A stretch of 64,000 nucleotides of DNA from Thiobacillus sp. (GTDB lineage: Bacteria; Pseudomonadota; Gammaproteobacteria; Burkholderiales; Thiobacillaceae). The notes beneath the pieces are model-generated. The model was not told the origin of the DNA. It ran no database searches and saw nothing but the letters and a program-made list of their open reading frames with translations. The translations under genes were made by a program, and so were the position numbers. Below are positions 18,052-26,706 of the stretch, piece after piece. Each line of letters begins with the position of its first letter. The stretch's first letter is position 1. Location: contig JAIBFA010000047.1 in the NCBI GenBank assembly GCA_019459325.1, positions 52,312 to 116,311 on the forward strand. Direction: 5' to 3'.

Positions 18052-18509
18052 TCGAAACCCGATTGATCGAAACAAGGGCGCGTGTCGTCTCCATCGCCCC
18101 CGGCAAGGTCTGGATCGAAGCCTCATCGCAGCAAGGCTGCGCAGCCTGCCAGTCGCAAAGCAGTTGCGGCGTGTCCGGCCTCGGCAAATTCTTCAGCCGC
18201 AACAAGCCCCCGGTGGCGGTGGCCTGCGAGCTCGCCGTGCAGCCGGGCGACAGCCTGGTGCTGGGCCTGGCCGAATCCGACCTGCTGCGCGCAGGCTTGC
18301 TGGCCTATCTGCTGCCCACCCTGCTGTCGGTGCTGGGCGCCATCGCCGCGGCCCTGTCTGGCTTGGGCGACGCCGCCGCGGTTGCTGCCATGGCGACGGG
18401 CTTTGCCTCCGGCCTCATCATCGCCCGCGTGTTTGCCCGCGCACCCCGCATCCAGATTTCACGCCCCACCCATTCCGCCCACCCCCTTCAAGGAGACCCC
18501 CATGACTGA
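18048..18509 (+). CDS. RseC/MucC-family protein
   Basis: MIETRLIETRARVVSIAPGKVWIEASSQQGCAACQSQSSCG...GLGKFF plus two hydrophobic segments. Confidence 0.82.
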   Translation: MIETRLIETRARVVSIAPGKVWIEASSQQGCAACQSQSSCGVSGLGKFFSRNKPPVAVACELAVQPGDSLVLGLAESDLLRAGLLAYLLPTLLSVLGAIAAALSGLGDAAAVAAMATGFASGLIIARVFARAPRIQISRPTHSAHPLQGDPHD

Positions 18510-18969
18510 CGCCGCAACGGTCGAACTCGACCCCATTCTCGAAACCGATTTCATCAAGGAGATGGTGAAGCAGATGCGCGCCATCGACAGCTACGGCACC
18601 TACGACGGCTGGCCGGTGGAGCGCATCCTCGCGCCCTACATCCTCTCCAAGGAACAGCGCCGCGAGATTCCGGTGATCGGCGACCCCGACGAACAGACGC
18701 TGTCGCGCGTGAAAGCCTTCTACAACGGCATTGCCGCGCTGATCGAAAAGGAATGCGGGCTGATGGCCGTCCCGATGATGAACATCACCCACGAAGGCTT
18801 CGGCCGCGCGCTCATCACCACCGGCAAGCTGGTGGTGATGGACCGCACCGTGCGCGACGTGCACCGCTACGGCTACGAGAGCCTGTCGAAGATGAAGGAC
18901 GAAGCCGACAAGCTGCTCTCGGTGGCGCTGCAAATCATCGGTGCCCACCGGGAAGTCGCCGAACTTTGA
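18502..18969 (+). CDS. NifX-associated nitrogen fixation protein (DUF269)
   Basis: MTDAATVELDPILETDFIKEMVKQMRAIDSYGTYDGW...; position in operon. Confidence 0.9.
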   Translation: MTDAATVELDPILETDFIKEMVKQMRAIDSYGTYDGWPVERILAPYILSKEQRREIPVIGDPDEQTLSRVKAFYNGIAALIEKECGLMAVPMMNITHEGFGRALITTGKLVVMDRTVRDVHRYGYESLSKMKDEADKLLSVALQIIGAHREVAEL

Positions 18970-18982
18970 GCAGGTGACCGAG

Positions 18983-19195
18983 ATGAACGAAGACGAACTG
19001 AAGGACCTCGACCGCGAGGTCAAAAAACTCAAGCGCATCGCCAGCGAGTGGGCGTCGCAACTGCACGATCTGGTGGAAGACCGCCTGCCCGCGGGCTACG
19101 CGGACATCCACCCTGTCGCGCAATCCACCTACGACGCCTGCAAGGCCTGGGCCGATGCCAACGCCCGCCTGAGTGCGGCGCAGAAAGGCAGCTGA
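18983..19195 (+). CDS. CCE_0567/DUF683-type small nif protein
   Basis: MNEDELKDLDREVKKLKRIASEWASQLHDLVEDRLPAGYADI. Confidence 0.85.
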   Translation: MNEDELKDLDREVKKLKRIASEWASQLHDLVEDRLPAGYADIHPVAQSTYDACKAWADANARLSAAQKGS

Positions 19196-19196
19196 C

Positions 19197-19487
19197 ATGG
19201 ACCCCATCACCGGACTCACCCGCGGCGGCGCGAGTTGGACGCCGACCTTCCTGGTGGAGCTCGACCAGAAGACCTGCATCGGCTGCGGCCGCTGCTACAA
19301 GGTCTGCCCACGCAGCGTGTTCGACCTGATCGAACGCGAGGCCGACGACGACTCGTATGACGACGACGAGGACAACAACATGGTCATGTCGATCGCCAAC
19401 GCACTCGACTGCATCGGTTGCGGCTCCTGCGCGCGGGTCTGTCCCAAGCAGTGCCATACCCATCAATCCCTGCCTTTGAACGCCTGA
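19197..19487 (+). CDS. fdxB: Ferredoxin III, nif-specific
   Basis: CIGCGRCYKVCPRSVFDL...CIGCGSCARVCPKQCHTH, two 4Fe-4S motifs. Confidence 0.93.
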   Translation: MDPITGLTRGGASWTPTFLVELDQKTCIGCGRCYKVCPRSVFDLIEREADDDSYDDDEDNNMVMSIANALDCIGCGSCARVCPKQCHTHQSLPLNA

Positions 19488-19495
19488 GGTTTGCC

Positions 19496-19819
19496 ATGCC
19501 GAAACCCGAGAAACATGTATTTATTTGCAGCCAGGCGCGGCCTGCAGGACACCCGCGCGGCTCGTGCGCCGAGCGCGGCTGCCGCGAGGTGCAGGACGAA
19601 TTCCTCTACCAGTACCAGCAGCGCCAGTGCTTCGACAAGATCGCGGTCACGCTCACCGGCTGCATCGGACCATGCGGCATGGGGCCGAACGTGCTGGTCT
19701 ACCCCGAGGGCATTCTCTACAGCAATGTGAAAGTGTCCGACGTGAACACCATCTTCGACCAGCACCTGCTGGGCGGCCAGCCGGTGGACAGCCTCAAGGC
19801 GCCGGCCGAGATCTGGTGA
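19496..19819 (+). CDS. (2Fe-2S) thioredoxin-like ferredoxin
   Basis: MPKPEKHVFICSQARPAGHPRGSCAERG...TLTGCIGPCGMGPNVLVYPEGILYSNV. Confidence 0.92.
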   Translation: MPKPEKHVFICSQARPAGHPRGSCAERGCREVQDEFLYQYQQRQCFDKIAVTLTGCIGPCGMGPNVLVYPEGILYSNVKVSDVNTIFDQHLLGGQPVDSLKAPAEIW

Positions 19820-19836
19820 GACCGGGTCCATTGAAC

Positions 19837-20187
19837 ATGGCACTGCCCGAGACCTGGATGAAAACCGCCGATCAGCTGTGCCGGGTGCTGGCGCAGGAGG
19901 CGGCGCGCTTTGGTGCCGACCCGCTGCCGCCGATCCATCTGCAGGATGCGGTGTTCGTCGAAGTCACCGACCCGGCCAACAGCCTGCCGAGCTACGAAGG
20001 CACCTGGCGCAATCCGCAGGGCATCCGCTGCGGCAGCCTCACGCTCAACAGCGACGGCAGCTATTACGCCGAATACGACGTGCTGACCCTGCATCCCGAC
20101 AAGCCGAACTGGTTTGTTGAGTCCGTCACCGCATGGGGGCGCGACGGCACGGTGAAGGCGGAACCGCGCCTCCTGGCCGCGGTGTGA
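19837..20187 (+). CDS. nif-operon hypothetical protein
   Basis: MALPETWMKTADQLCRVLAQEAARFGADPLPPIHLQDAVF... Confidence 0.8.
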   Translation: MALPETWMKTADQLCRVLAQEAARFGADPLPPIHLQDAVFVEVTDPANSLPSYEGTWRNPQGIRCGSLTLNSDGSYYAEYDVLTLHPDKPNWFVESVTAWGRDGTVKAEPRLLAAV

Positions 20188-20200
20188 CGAGGGATACGCC

Positions 20201-20623
20201 ATGGACCTGCCCGCCGGCCTGCGCCTCATCCTCGTGCACAAGCAGAAGACCAGCGGCCGCCTGCGTTTCCTGCGCCTGCCGCACGGTACCGTCGCCTTCA
20301 CGCCGCTGCCGCCGCTGTCCGATTTGATGGAAGGCGCGGCAGCGCCGCAGGTGGTGCCTCACCCGGCCGTCTTCCTCAAGGCAGCCGAAACCAGGCTGGG
20401 ACTGCCTGCCGGCAGCCTGGTCCACGAGCCGGAATTCCAGGCCACGGTGGATACGCCGGACGGCCCGGTCGCGATGCATCTGGCCAGCTTCACCACCATC
20501 GACCCGCCCTTCGACGAGGCCGCGGCGCTAGGGGGAAAGTTCATCGCCATCACCGAGGCCGCGGGCGGCATGCCGGTGGAGATGGACCTGCTGCGCCACG
20601 CCTACGAGGTGCTGCTCGGATGA
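20201..20623 (+). CDS. nif-operon hypothetical protein
   Basis: MDLPAGLRLILVHKQKTSGRLRFLRLPHGTVAFTPLPPLSDLMEG... Confidence 0.75.
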   Translation: MDLPAGLRLILVHKQKTSGRLRFLRLPHGTVAFTPLPPLSDLMEGAAAPQVVPHPAVFLKAAETRLGLPAGSLVHEPEFQATVDTPDGPVAMHLASFTTIDPPFDEAAALGGKFIAITEAAGGMPVEMDLLRHAYEVLLG

Positions 20624-20642
20624 AACCCATTAACCCGTTAGT

Positions 20643-20739
20643 CCCGTCATTGCGAGCGAAGCGCGGCAATCCAGCAACGCACCCCGGTCGGGGGCACGCT
20701 GCAGGATTGCCGCGTCGCTACGCTCCTCGCAATGACGGT
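20643..20739. repeat. Palindromic intergenic repeat / MITE-like element
   Basis: Terminal inverted repeats CCGTCATTGCGAGCGAAGCGCGGCAATCC / GGATTGCCGCGTCGCTACGCTCCTCGCAATGACGG. Confidence 0.85.
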
Positions 20740-20785
20740 CTGATGGACTCTTTTTGGATGAACCGCTTTTTGAAGGAGGCTCACC

Positions 20786-21865
20786 ATGTCGCTCAACCGT
20801 CGTGATTTCATGAAGCTCGGCCTCGGCGCCTGCCTGCTGCCGGCCGTGGGCTGCTCGCGCGCCGAGGCCATGGTCAGCGAAACGATGTATGTCTTCGGCA
20901 CCCTGGTCGGGGTGGACGTGCTGTCGCGCAATACCGTGGCCGCGCGCGCAGCCATCGCCGAGGTGTCGCACGCCTTCACCCGGCAGAACCGCGACTGGCA
21001 TGCGTGGAAGCCGGGCGCGCTGGGCGACCTCAACCGCGCCCTGGCGGCCGGCCGCACGCATGAAGTCGACCCGAGCCTGCTGCCGCTGCTGCACGAGGTG
21101 CGCGAGCTGGCGCGCGCCAGCGGCGGCCTGTTCAACCCGGCCATCGGCCGCCTGGTCGGGCTGTGGGGCTTCCACCACGACGAGATGCCGGTCGGCGCAG
21201 CGCCCCATGCAACGGCCGTGGCCGAACTGGTCGCCGCCGCCCCCAGCATGGAAGACCTGAGGTTCGACGGCCACCGCGTCGGCAGCCGCAACCCGCAGGT
21301 GCAGATCGACCTCGGCGGCCATGCCAAGGGCGTGGCGCTGAACCAGGCGCTCGACCGCCTCGCCGCGCTCGGCTACGGCAATGCGCTGGTGAACCTGGGC
21401 GGCAACCTCGCCGTGTCCGGCACGCGCGGCGGCCGCCCCTGGCGGATTGGCGTGCGCCATCCGCAAGGCGGCCGCTCTGATTTGCGCCATTCGCAGAATG
21501 GCGGGGCCATTGCCTCGGTGGAAGTCAGCGGCCCCATGGCGGTGGTGACATCCGGCACCTACGAGCGCTACCGCCAGGACGGCGACCGCCGCTATCCGCA
21601 CATCATCGATCCGCGCAGCGGCCAGCCGGCGACGCATGTGGTCTCTGCCACCGTGCTGCACCCGGACGCCGCGCGCGCCGACGTCGCCGCCACCGCGCTG
21701 GTGGTGGCCGGCAGCGAATCCTGGCCCGAAATCGCACGCGGCCTGGGCGTGAGCGAAGTCATGATCGTCGACGAGGCGGGGCGGGTGCAGCTCACCCCCG
21801 GCATGGCCGCGAAGATTCAGTTCGTCGAGCAGCCTGCCAGCGTCAAAACCGTGGCGTTAGCGTGA
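20786..21865 (+). CDS. apbE: FAD:protein FMN transferase (ApbE)
   Basis: TMYVFGTLVGVDV...GGLFNPAIGRLVGLWGF...QIDLGGHAKGVALNQALDRL...ALVNLGGNLAVSG...YPHIIDPRSGQPATHVVSATVL. Confidence 0.92.
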   Translation: MSLNRRDFMKLGLGACLLPAVGCSRAEAMVSETMYVFGTLVGVDVLSRNTVAARAAIAEVSHAFTRQNRDWHAWKPGALGDLNRALAAGRTHEVDPSLLPLLHEVRELARASGGLFNPAIGRLVGLWGFHHDEMPVGAAPHATAVAELVAAAPSMEDLRFDGHRVGSRNPQVQIDLGGHAKGVALNQALDRLAALGYGNALVNLGGNLAVSGTRGGRPWRIGVRHPQGGRSDLRHSQNGGAIASVEVSGPMAVVTSGTYERYRQDGDRRYPHIIDPRSGQPATHVVSATVLHPDAARADVAATALVVAGSESWPEIARGLGVSEVMIVDEAGRVQLTPGMAAKIQFVEQPASVKTVALA

Positions 21866-22143
21866 TGAGCGATTTTCAACTGGGCGACCGCGTGTTCGCC
21901 GCACTCGACCTGTTCAACGACCCGCTGGAGGAAACCGGCGAGAGCGCCATCCCCGGCCTCAAGGCCGGCGACCTGCTCGCACCCGCCGGCACCCGCGGCA
22001 TGGTGGTCAATGTCGGCCACGTCGAAGCCGCGCCCGAGGATGAAGTCTATCTGGTCAGCTTCGAAACCGGGCCGAACGGCAGTCTGGCCGAGCCCATCGG
22101 CTGCCTGGCGAACGAGCTGTCCTACGTGCCGGCCGCGCCATGA
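21865..22143 (+). CDS. nifZ: Nitrogen fixation protein NifZ
   Basis: MSDFQLGDRVFAALDLFNDPLEETGESAIPGLKAGDLLAPAGTRGMVVNVGHVEAAPEDEVYLVSFE. Confidence 0.88.
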   Translation: MSDFQLGDRVFAALDLFNDPLEETGESAIPGLKAGDLLAPAGTRGMVVNVGHVEAAPEDEVYLVSFETGPNGSLAEPIGCLANELSYVPAAP

Positions 22144-23741
22144 CACGCGCGGCACCGTTCGCTGCAATGTCTGTCGAAACGCATATGGATACATTGCTTT
22201 CGACAAGCCCAGAGCGGGCGGTGGCGGATTACCACCAGCGCACCAAGCACCACCTCGACCGCTACGCCGCAGGGCCCGGCACGCTCGACTGGGACGCGCA
22301 GCCCGATCCGTTCCGTCACTGGACGGGCGCGCCGGCCCTGGCCCTGCCACGCGACCTGCCGGAATTCGACATCACCTGGAACGCGCTGCCCGACAGACGC
22401 CCGGCCGCCCCGCTGGATGCGGCTTCGCTCAGCACCCTGCTGCGCCTGTCCGTGGGCATCACCGCCTGGAAGGAGTACGCCGGTTCACGCTGGGCACTGC
22501 GGGCCAATCCCTCCTCGGGCAATCTGCACCCCACCGAAACCTATGTCATCGCCGCCGGCGTGCCAGGGATTCCTGACGGCCTGCACCATTACCACACCCT
22601 CTCGCATGTGCTGGAACAGCGGGCGTGGGGCGCTGAATCTCCCGCGCCCGGCCTGTGGCTCGGCTTCAGTTCCATCCACTGGCGCGAGGCCTGGAAATAC
22701 GGCGAGCGCGCCTTCCGCTACTGCCAGCTCGACCTCGGCCATGTGTTGGCCGCCGTCAGCTATGCGGCCGCCCTGCTCGGCTGGCGCGCACGCTTGCTGC
22801 ACCTGGATTCGCACGAAGTGGGCAGGTGTCTGGGGCTGGATCGCGTGGCGGATTTTGCCGGGGTGGAAGCCGAGGAGCCCGAGTTCATCGTCGCGTTCGA
22901 AGCGAGCGCGACCCTACCCGCTGAAGCGGCAACATTCATGCACTGGGCGGGCAAGCCCAGCCTGCTCGACCCACGCCCGCTTTACCAATGGCCAGTGATC
23001 GAGGAGGTGGCAGCGGCCACGCGCGGCGCGCTCCCGTCCGCCGCAGCAAGCCCACCTCAACTCACACCGCTGCCTTCGACCTCCACCCGGCCGGCCAGCG
23101 AAGTCATCCTCAACCGCCGCAGCGCCCAGGCCTTCGACGGCCGCTCGGTCCTGCCCCACGCCGTGTTCCGTCGCCTGCTCTCCTGCCTGCTGCCCGGCGG
23201 CGCACCGGTGTGGACCCTGTGGCCGCACACCCCGCGCGTGCATCCGGTGCTGCTGGTGCATCGGGTGGAAGGCGTCGCGCCGGGCCTGTATGCGCTACCG
23301 CGCAGCGACGCTGCCGTAGCCGCGTTGCCCAAGGCCTTCCGCGCCGAATTGAAATGGGACACGGCCGACCCCGATCTGCCGCTGTTCCAGCTGCTGCAAG
23401 CCGCCGCCGCCAAGACCGCGCGCACCCTGTCCTGCCATCAGGACATCGCCCTGCACAGCGCCGTCACCTTCATGTTCCTGGCCGAATTCGACGCGCCCAT
23501 CGGAGCGAACCCCGCCGCCTACCGCCACCTGCACTGGGAGGCGGGCATGTTCGGCCACGTCATCACGCTGGAGGCCGAAGCCGCCGGCTGGCGTGGCACC
23601 GGCATCGGCTGCTTCTTCGACGATGCCGACCACGACGTGCTGGGCCTCACCGACAGCCGTTTTCAGGTGCTGTACCACTTCGCCGTGGGCATGCCTGTGG
23701 ACGATCCCCGACTCCTCACCCTGCCCGCCTACGATGAATGA
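22140..23741 (+). CDS. SagB/ThcOx-type nitroreductase-family dehydrogenase
   Basis: SAGS-like RANPSSGNLHPTETYVIAAG...GLHHYHTLSHVLEQRAWG and second half VILNRRSAQAFDGRS; ATGA overlap with nifZ. Confidence 0.87.
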   Translation: MTRAAPFAAMSVETHMDTLLSTSPERAVADYHQRTKHHLDRYAAGPGTLDWDAQPDPFRHWTGAPALALPRDLPEFDITWNALPDRRPAAPLDAASLSTLLRLSVGITAWKEYAGSRWALRANPSSGNLHPTETYVIAAGVPGIPDGLHHYHTLSHVLEQRAWGAESPAPGLWLGFSSIHWREAWKYGERAFRYCQLDLGHVLAAVSYAAALLGWRARLLHLDSHEVGRCLGLDRVADFAGVEAEEPEFIVAFEASATLPAEAATFMHWAGKPSLLDPRPLYQWPVIEEVAAATRGALPSAAASPPQLTPLPSTSTRPASEVILNRRSAQAFDGRSVLPHAVFRRLLSCLLPGGAPVWTLWPHTPRVHPVLLVHRVEGVAPGLYALPRSDAAVAALPKAFRAELKWDTADPDLPLFQLLQAAAAKTARTLSCHQDIALHSAVTFMFLAEFDAPIGANPAAYRHLHWEAGMFGHVITLEAEAAGWRGTGIGCFFDDADHDVLGLTDSRFQVLYHFAVGMPVDDPRLLTLPAYDE

Positions 23742-24201
23742 CACCGCACTCAAGGCCTGGCTCGAAAACCAGGGCTTCCCCTCTTCCGATTCGCTGCAGC
23801 AAACCCTGCACGGCCGCATCGCCAACGCCACCACGCCATTGATGCATGCCGCCCGCATGGGCCGCATCGGCTACATCGGCGATCTGCTGTCGCGCGGGGC
23901 CGATCCGCGCGAGATGAACGCCGACGGCAACGGCGCGCTCTGGTTTGCCTGCTACGCCGGCAGCGCCCCCTGCGCGAACGCCCTGATCAAGGCCGGCGCG
24001 CCGCTCGACAGCCAGAACGTCAACGGCGCCACCGCACTGATCTACGCCGCCTCGGCCGGCAAGACCGCGATCGTCCAGCTGCTGCTGGACGCCGGCGCCG
24101 ACCCCACGCTGGAAACCCTGGACGGCTTCACCGCGCTGGAACTGGCGGCCAACCGCGCATACATGAAACTGCTGCGCGCTGCATACCTGCAAGCCGCATG
24201 A
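23734..24201 (+). CDS. Ankyrin-repeat protein
   Basis: TTPLMHAARMGRIGYIGDLLSRGADPREMNADGNGALWFACYAGSAPCANALIKAGAPLDSQNVNGATALIYAASAGKTAIVQLLLDAGADP. Confidence 0.9.
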   Translation: MNDTALKAWLENQGFPSSDSLQQTLHGRIANATTPLMHAARMGRIGYIGDLLSRGADPREMNADGNGALWFACYAGSAPCANALIKAGAPLDSQNVNGATALIYAASAGKTAIVQLLLDAGADPTLETLDGFTALELAANRAYMKLLRAAYLQAA

Positions 24202-24662
24202 ACGAGATGGCCCAACCGGCAGACATCGACAGTCTGCCGGCCGACGTCCTCACCCTGCTGCAACGCGGCATGGCGCAATATCGCAGCGACCCGGCCGGCG
24301 CCGAATTGCTGTTCGGCATCGCCCGCAGCCAGGCGCCCGCCTCGCTCCCGCTCTACCGTGCGCTGGTCAAGTTCTACAACCGCGAATGCCAGTTCGACGC
24401 CGCCTACGATATGGCCGCGCAGGGCATGCGCGAAGCGGCCCGGCTCGGCCAGTTGCCGCCCGACTGGCGCGACTGGACGCTCGACATGTTGCACGGCAAG
24501 GAAGCCAGCTTCGCCCTCCTCACCCTGAAGGCCATGGCCTTTCTCGAGCTGCGCCGCGGCAACACCGCCGCCTCGGTCGAAATCCTGGATCAATTGCGGC
24601 AGCTCGACCCCAGCGACGGCATCGGCAGTTCGGTGGTGGCGTCTCTTGCCGCGGGGATTTGA
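24198..24662 (+). CDS. nif-operon TPR-like hypothetical protein
   Basis: MNEMAQPADIDSLPADVLTLLQRGMAQYRSDPAGAELLFGIARSQAPASLPLYRALVKFY. Confidence 0.78.
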   Translation: MNEMAQPADIDSLPADVLTLLQRGMAQYRSDPAGAELLFGIARSQAPASLPLYRALVKFYNRECQFDAAYDMAAQGMREAARLGQLPPDWRDWTLDMLHGKEASFALLTLKAMAFLELRRGNTAASVEILDQLRQLDPSDGIGSSVVASLAAGI

Positions 24663-25235
24663 ATGGCCATCCAGCAGGAAATCAGCCAACTCAAGGCCCG
24701 AATCGCAGAGGTCTACGCCTGGCGCGAGCAACTGAAACAGGCTCTGGAAACCGGTGACCTCGCGCCCCGCGCCGGCTTCAGCCAGCTGAATGAAACCGAC
24801 CGGCTGCTCTCCGATCTGGATACGCGCTTCAAGAGGCTGTGGGATGCGGCCAGGACACCGGCCCTCATGCATCCGGCCACGCAATGGGCACACGCCACCC
24901 CACTCGAACCGGCCCACCTGGACTGCGTCACCGCCATCATGCTCAAGATCCTCGACGGCAAATGCAAGATGGGCGAGGCGGAAAAAACCGCCCTCACCGC
25001 GGTGTACGACGTGGTCAGGGAACGGCCCGGACAAGGCCTGGGCGACGAAGTCCACGCCCTGATCGCACAGGCCCGGCAAGGCGCTAACCCCGAGCTGACA
25101 GATGTCATCCACACCTTGCGCGTGCGCGCCGAAACCCACATCCCCAAGCCGGTGATGAAAGGCTTCAAGCACCTGCTGCGTACGTCCCTCCTGCCCATGC
25201 CCGGCCCCGATCTGCGAGAGGACCCCACGCCATGA
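24663..25235 (+). CDS. nif-operon hypothetical protein
   Basis: MAIQQEISQLKARIAEVYAWREQLKQALETGDLAPRAGF...; tightly spaced with neighbours. Confidence 0.77.
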   Translation: MAIQQEISQLKARIAEVYAWREQLKQALETGDLAPRAGFSQLNETDRLLSDLDTRFKRLWDAARTPALMHPATQWAHATPLEPAHLDCVTAIMLKILDGKCKMGEAEKTALTAVYDVVRERPGQGLGDEVHALIAQARQGANPELTDVIHTLRVRAETHIPKPVMKGFKHLLRTSLLPMPGPDLREDPTP

Positions 25236-26002
25236 ACTACCACGACCTCCACCCCACCCAACTGCAAAACCTGCGCACCGAACCCGAACTGCTCATCCTC
25301 GACATGCGCGACCCGGCCACTTACGCGCAGGGCCGCATCGAAGGCGCCGAGCCGGTCTCCGACGCGCTGCTCAGGAAACTCATGAAAAGCCGCCAGCGCG
25401 AGCGGCCGGTGCTGGTCTACTGCTATCACGGCAACAGCAGCCGCGACCTCTGCCAGTTCATCGCCGGCTTCGGTTGCACGCGCGTACTCAACCTGGTGGG
25501 CGGCTGGCAGGGCTGGCTGCAATTCAGCCAGACGGAGACGGCCTCGCCCACCGCGCCGTCTCCGGCCATGTCTTCCTGGCTGTCGCAACACGGCTTCCCG
25601 GCCGGCCGCCTGCACGCCCGTATCGACAACGGCATGTCCCCCCTCATGCTGGCCGCGCTGCAGGGCGAGCGCGCCCTGGTGGAAGAACTGCTGGCCCTGG
25701 GCGCCGACCCCAACCACGTCAACGACGACGACCACCATGCCCTGTGGTTCGCCTGCGTCCACGGCGACCCCGAACTCGTCTCCCTGCTCATCGCCCACGG
25801 CGCCAACGTCGACAACCAGAACGTCAACGGCGCCACCTGCGCCATCTACACCGCCTCCACCGGCAAGCTCGACGTGCTCAAGCGACTGGTGGACGCCGGC
25901 GCCAACCTCGACAAGGAAACCAGCGGCGGCTACACCGCGCTGGACAGCGCTTCGACGCTGCCGGTGCTGAAGTACTTGCGGAGCGTGGTGGCGGCTGCGT
26001 GA
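25232..26002 (+). CDS. Rhodanese-ankyrin fusion protein
   Basis: Rhodanese domain ...LLILDMRDPATYAQGRIEGA...RPVLVYCYHGNSSRDLCQFIAGFGCTRVLNLVGGWQGW followed by ankyrin repeats. Confidence 0.9.
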   Translation: MNYHDLHPTQLQNLRTEPELLILDMRDPATYAQGRIEGAEPVSDALLRKLMKSRQRERPVLVYCYHGNSSRDLCQFIAGFGCTRVLNLVGGWQGWLQFSQTETASPTAPSPAMSSWLSQHGFPAGRLHARIDNGMSPLMLAALQGERALVEELLALGADPNHVNDDDHHALWFACVHGDPELVSLLIAHGANVDNQNVNGATCAIYTASTGKLDVLKRLVDAGANLDKETSGGYTALDSASTLPVLKYLRSVVAAA

Positions 26003-26146
26003 GTCGGCCCGGCAAGCCGCCCCCTCATCCAAAAAACATTTTTTGGGATTCACTGCTTTCCGAGTGCCGCCCCTGAGCGCGAGTCGGCTCCACTATCGCT
26101 GTGGATTTCTATAATGGGTGCATTCACTTCAGACTCTGGAGGCGTT

Positions 26147-26527
26147 ATGCGTCACCTCATCTATGCCCTGCTACTGCTGCAATTGAGCTTTGCCGCTGCC
26201 GCCGCCGACAACGCCACCGAACTGCAAAATCTTTACAACGCCCTGAACATGCTCAATCAGCAGCAACAGGCGATCTACCAGCAATTCCAGATGGTGCAGG
26301 AATTACGCCGCGGCAGCGCGCCACGGCTCTATGGCACGCCCATGCGCCCGCAACTCATCGGGAAGATCACGAATTACGATGAAGAGATCGAGGCGCAGAA
26401 AAATGCCGTCCTGCGCGGGGAATATCTGTATCAGCAGGCCGACCAGCTTCTGGCCAAATACAGCGAAATCGAAGAACTGAAAAAACCGCTGCAACTGAGA
26501 ATTTACGACCTGTCGCTGAACAAATAG
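26147..26527 (+). CDS. Secreted coiled-coil small protein
   Basis: Signal peptide MRHLIYALLLLQLSFAAAAADN then Gln-rich helical region. Confidence 0.7.
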   Translation: MRHLIYALLLLQLSFAAAAADNATELQNLYNALNMLNQQQQAIYQQFQMVQELRRGSAPRLYGTPMRPQLIGKITNYDEEIEAQKNAVLRGEYLYQQADQLLAKYSEIEELKKPLQLRIYDLSLNK

Positions 26528-26706
26528 GACGCGTATCGGTTCAATTCCCCTCCGAGCTGACGAGCCGGCTCGGGGGTGGCTTTGGCCGATGACCGGACGG
26601 TCTGGCGAACAGACTAAGCGCCCGAACTGACCGAGCTCTACCGTGCGCGACCATCTCAACACGGGTGAGCGACGGCTGTTCGATCTGAAGCTGCCCCGAA
26701 AAGAAA

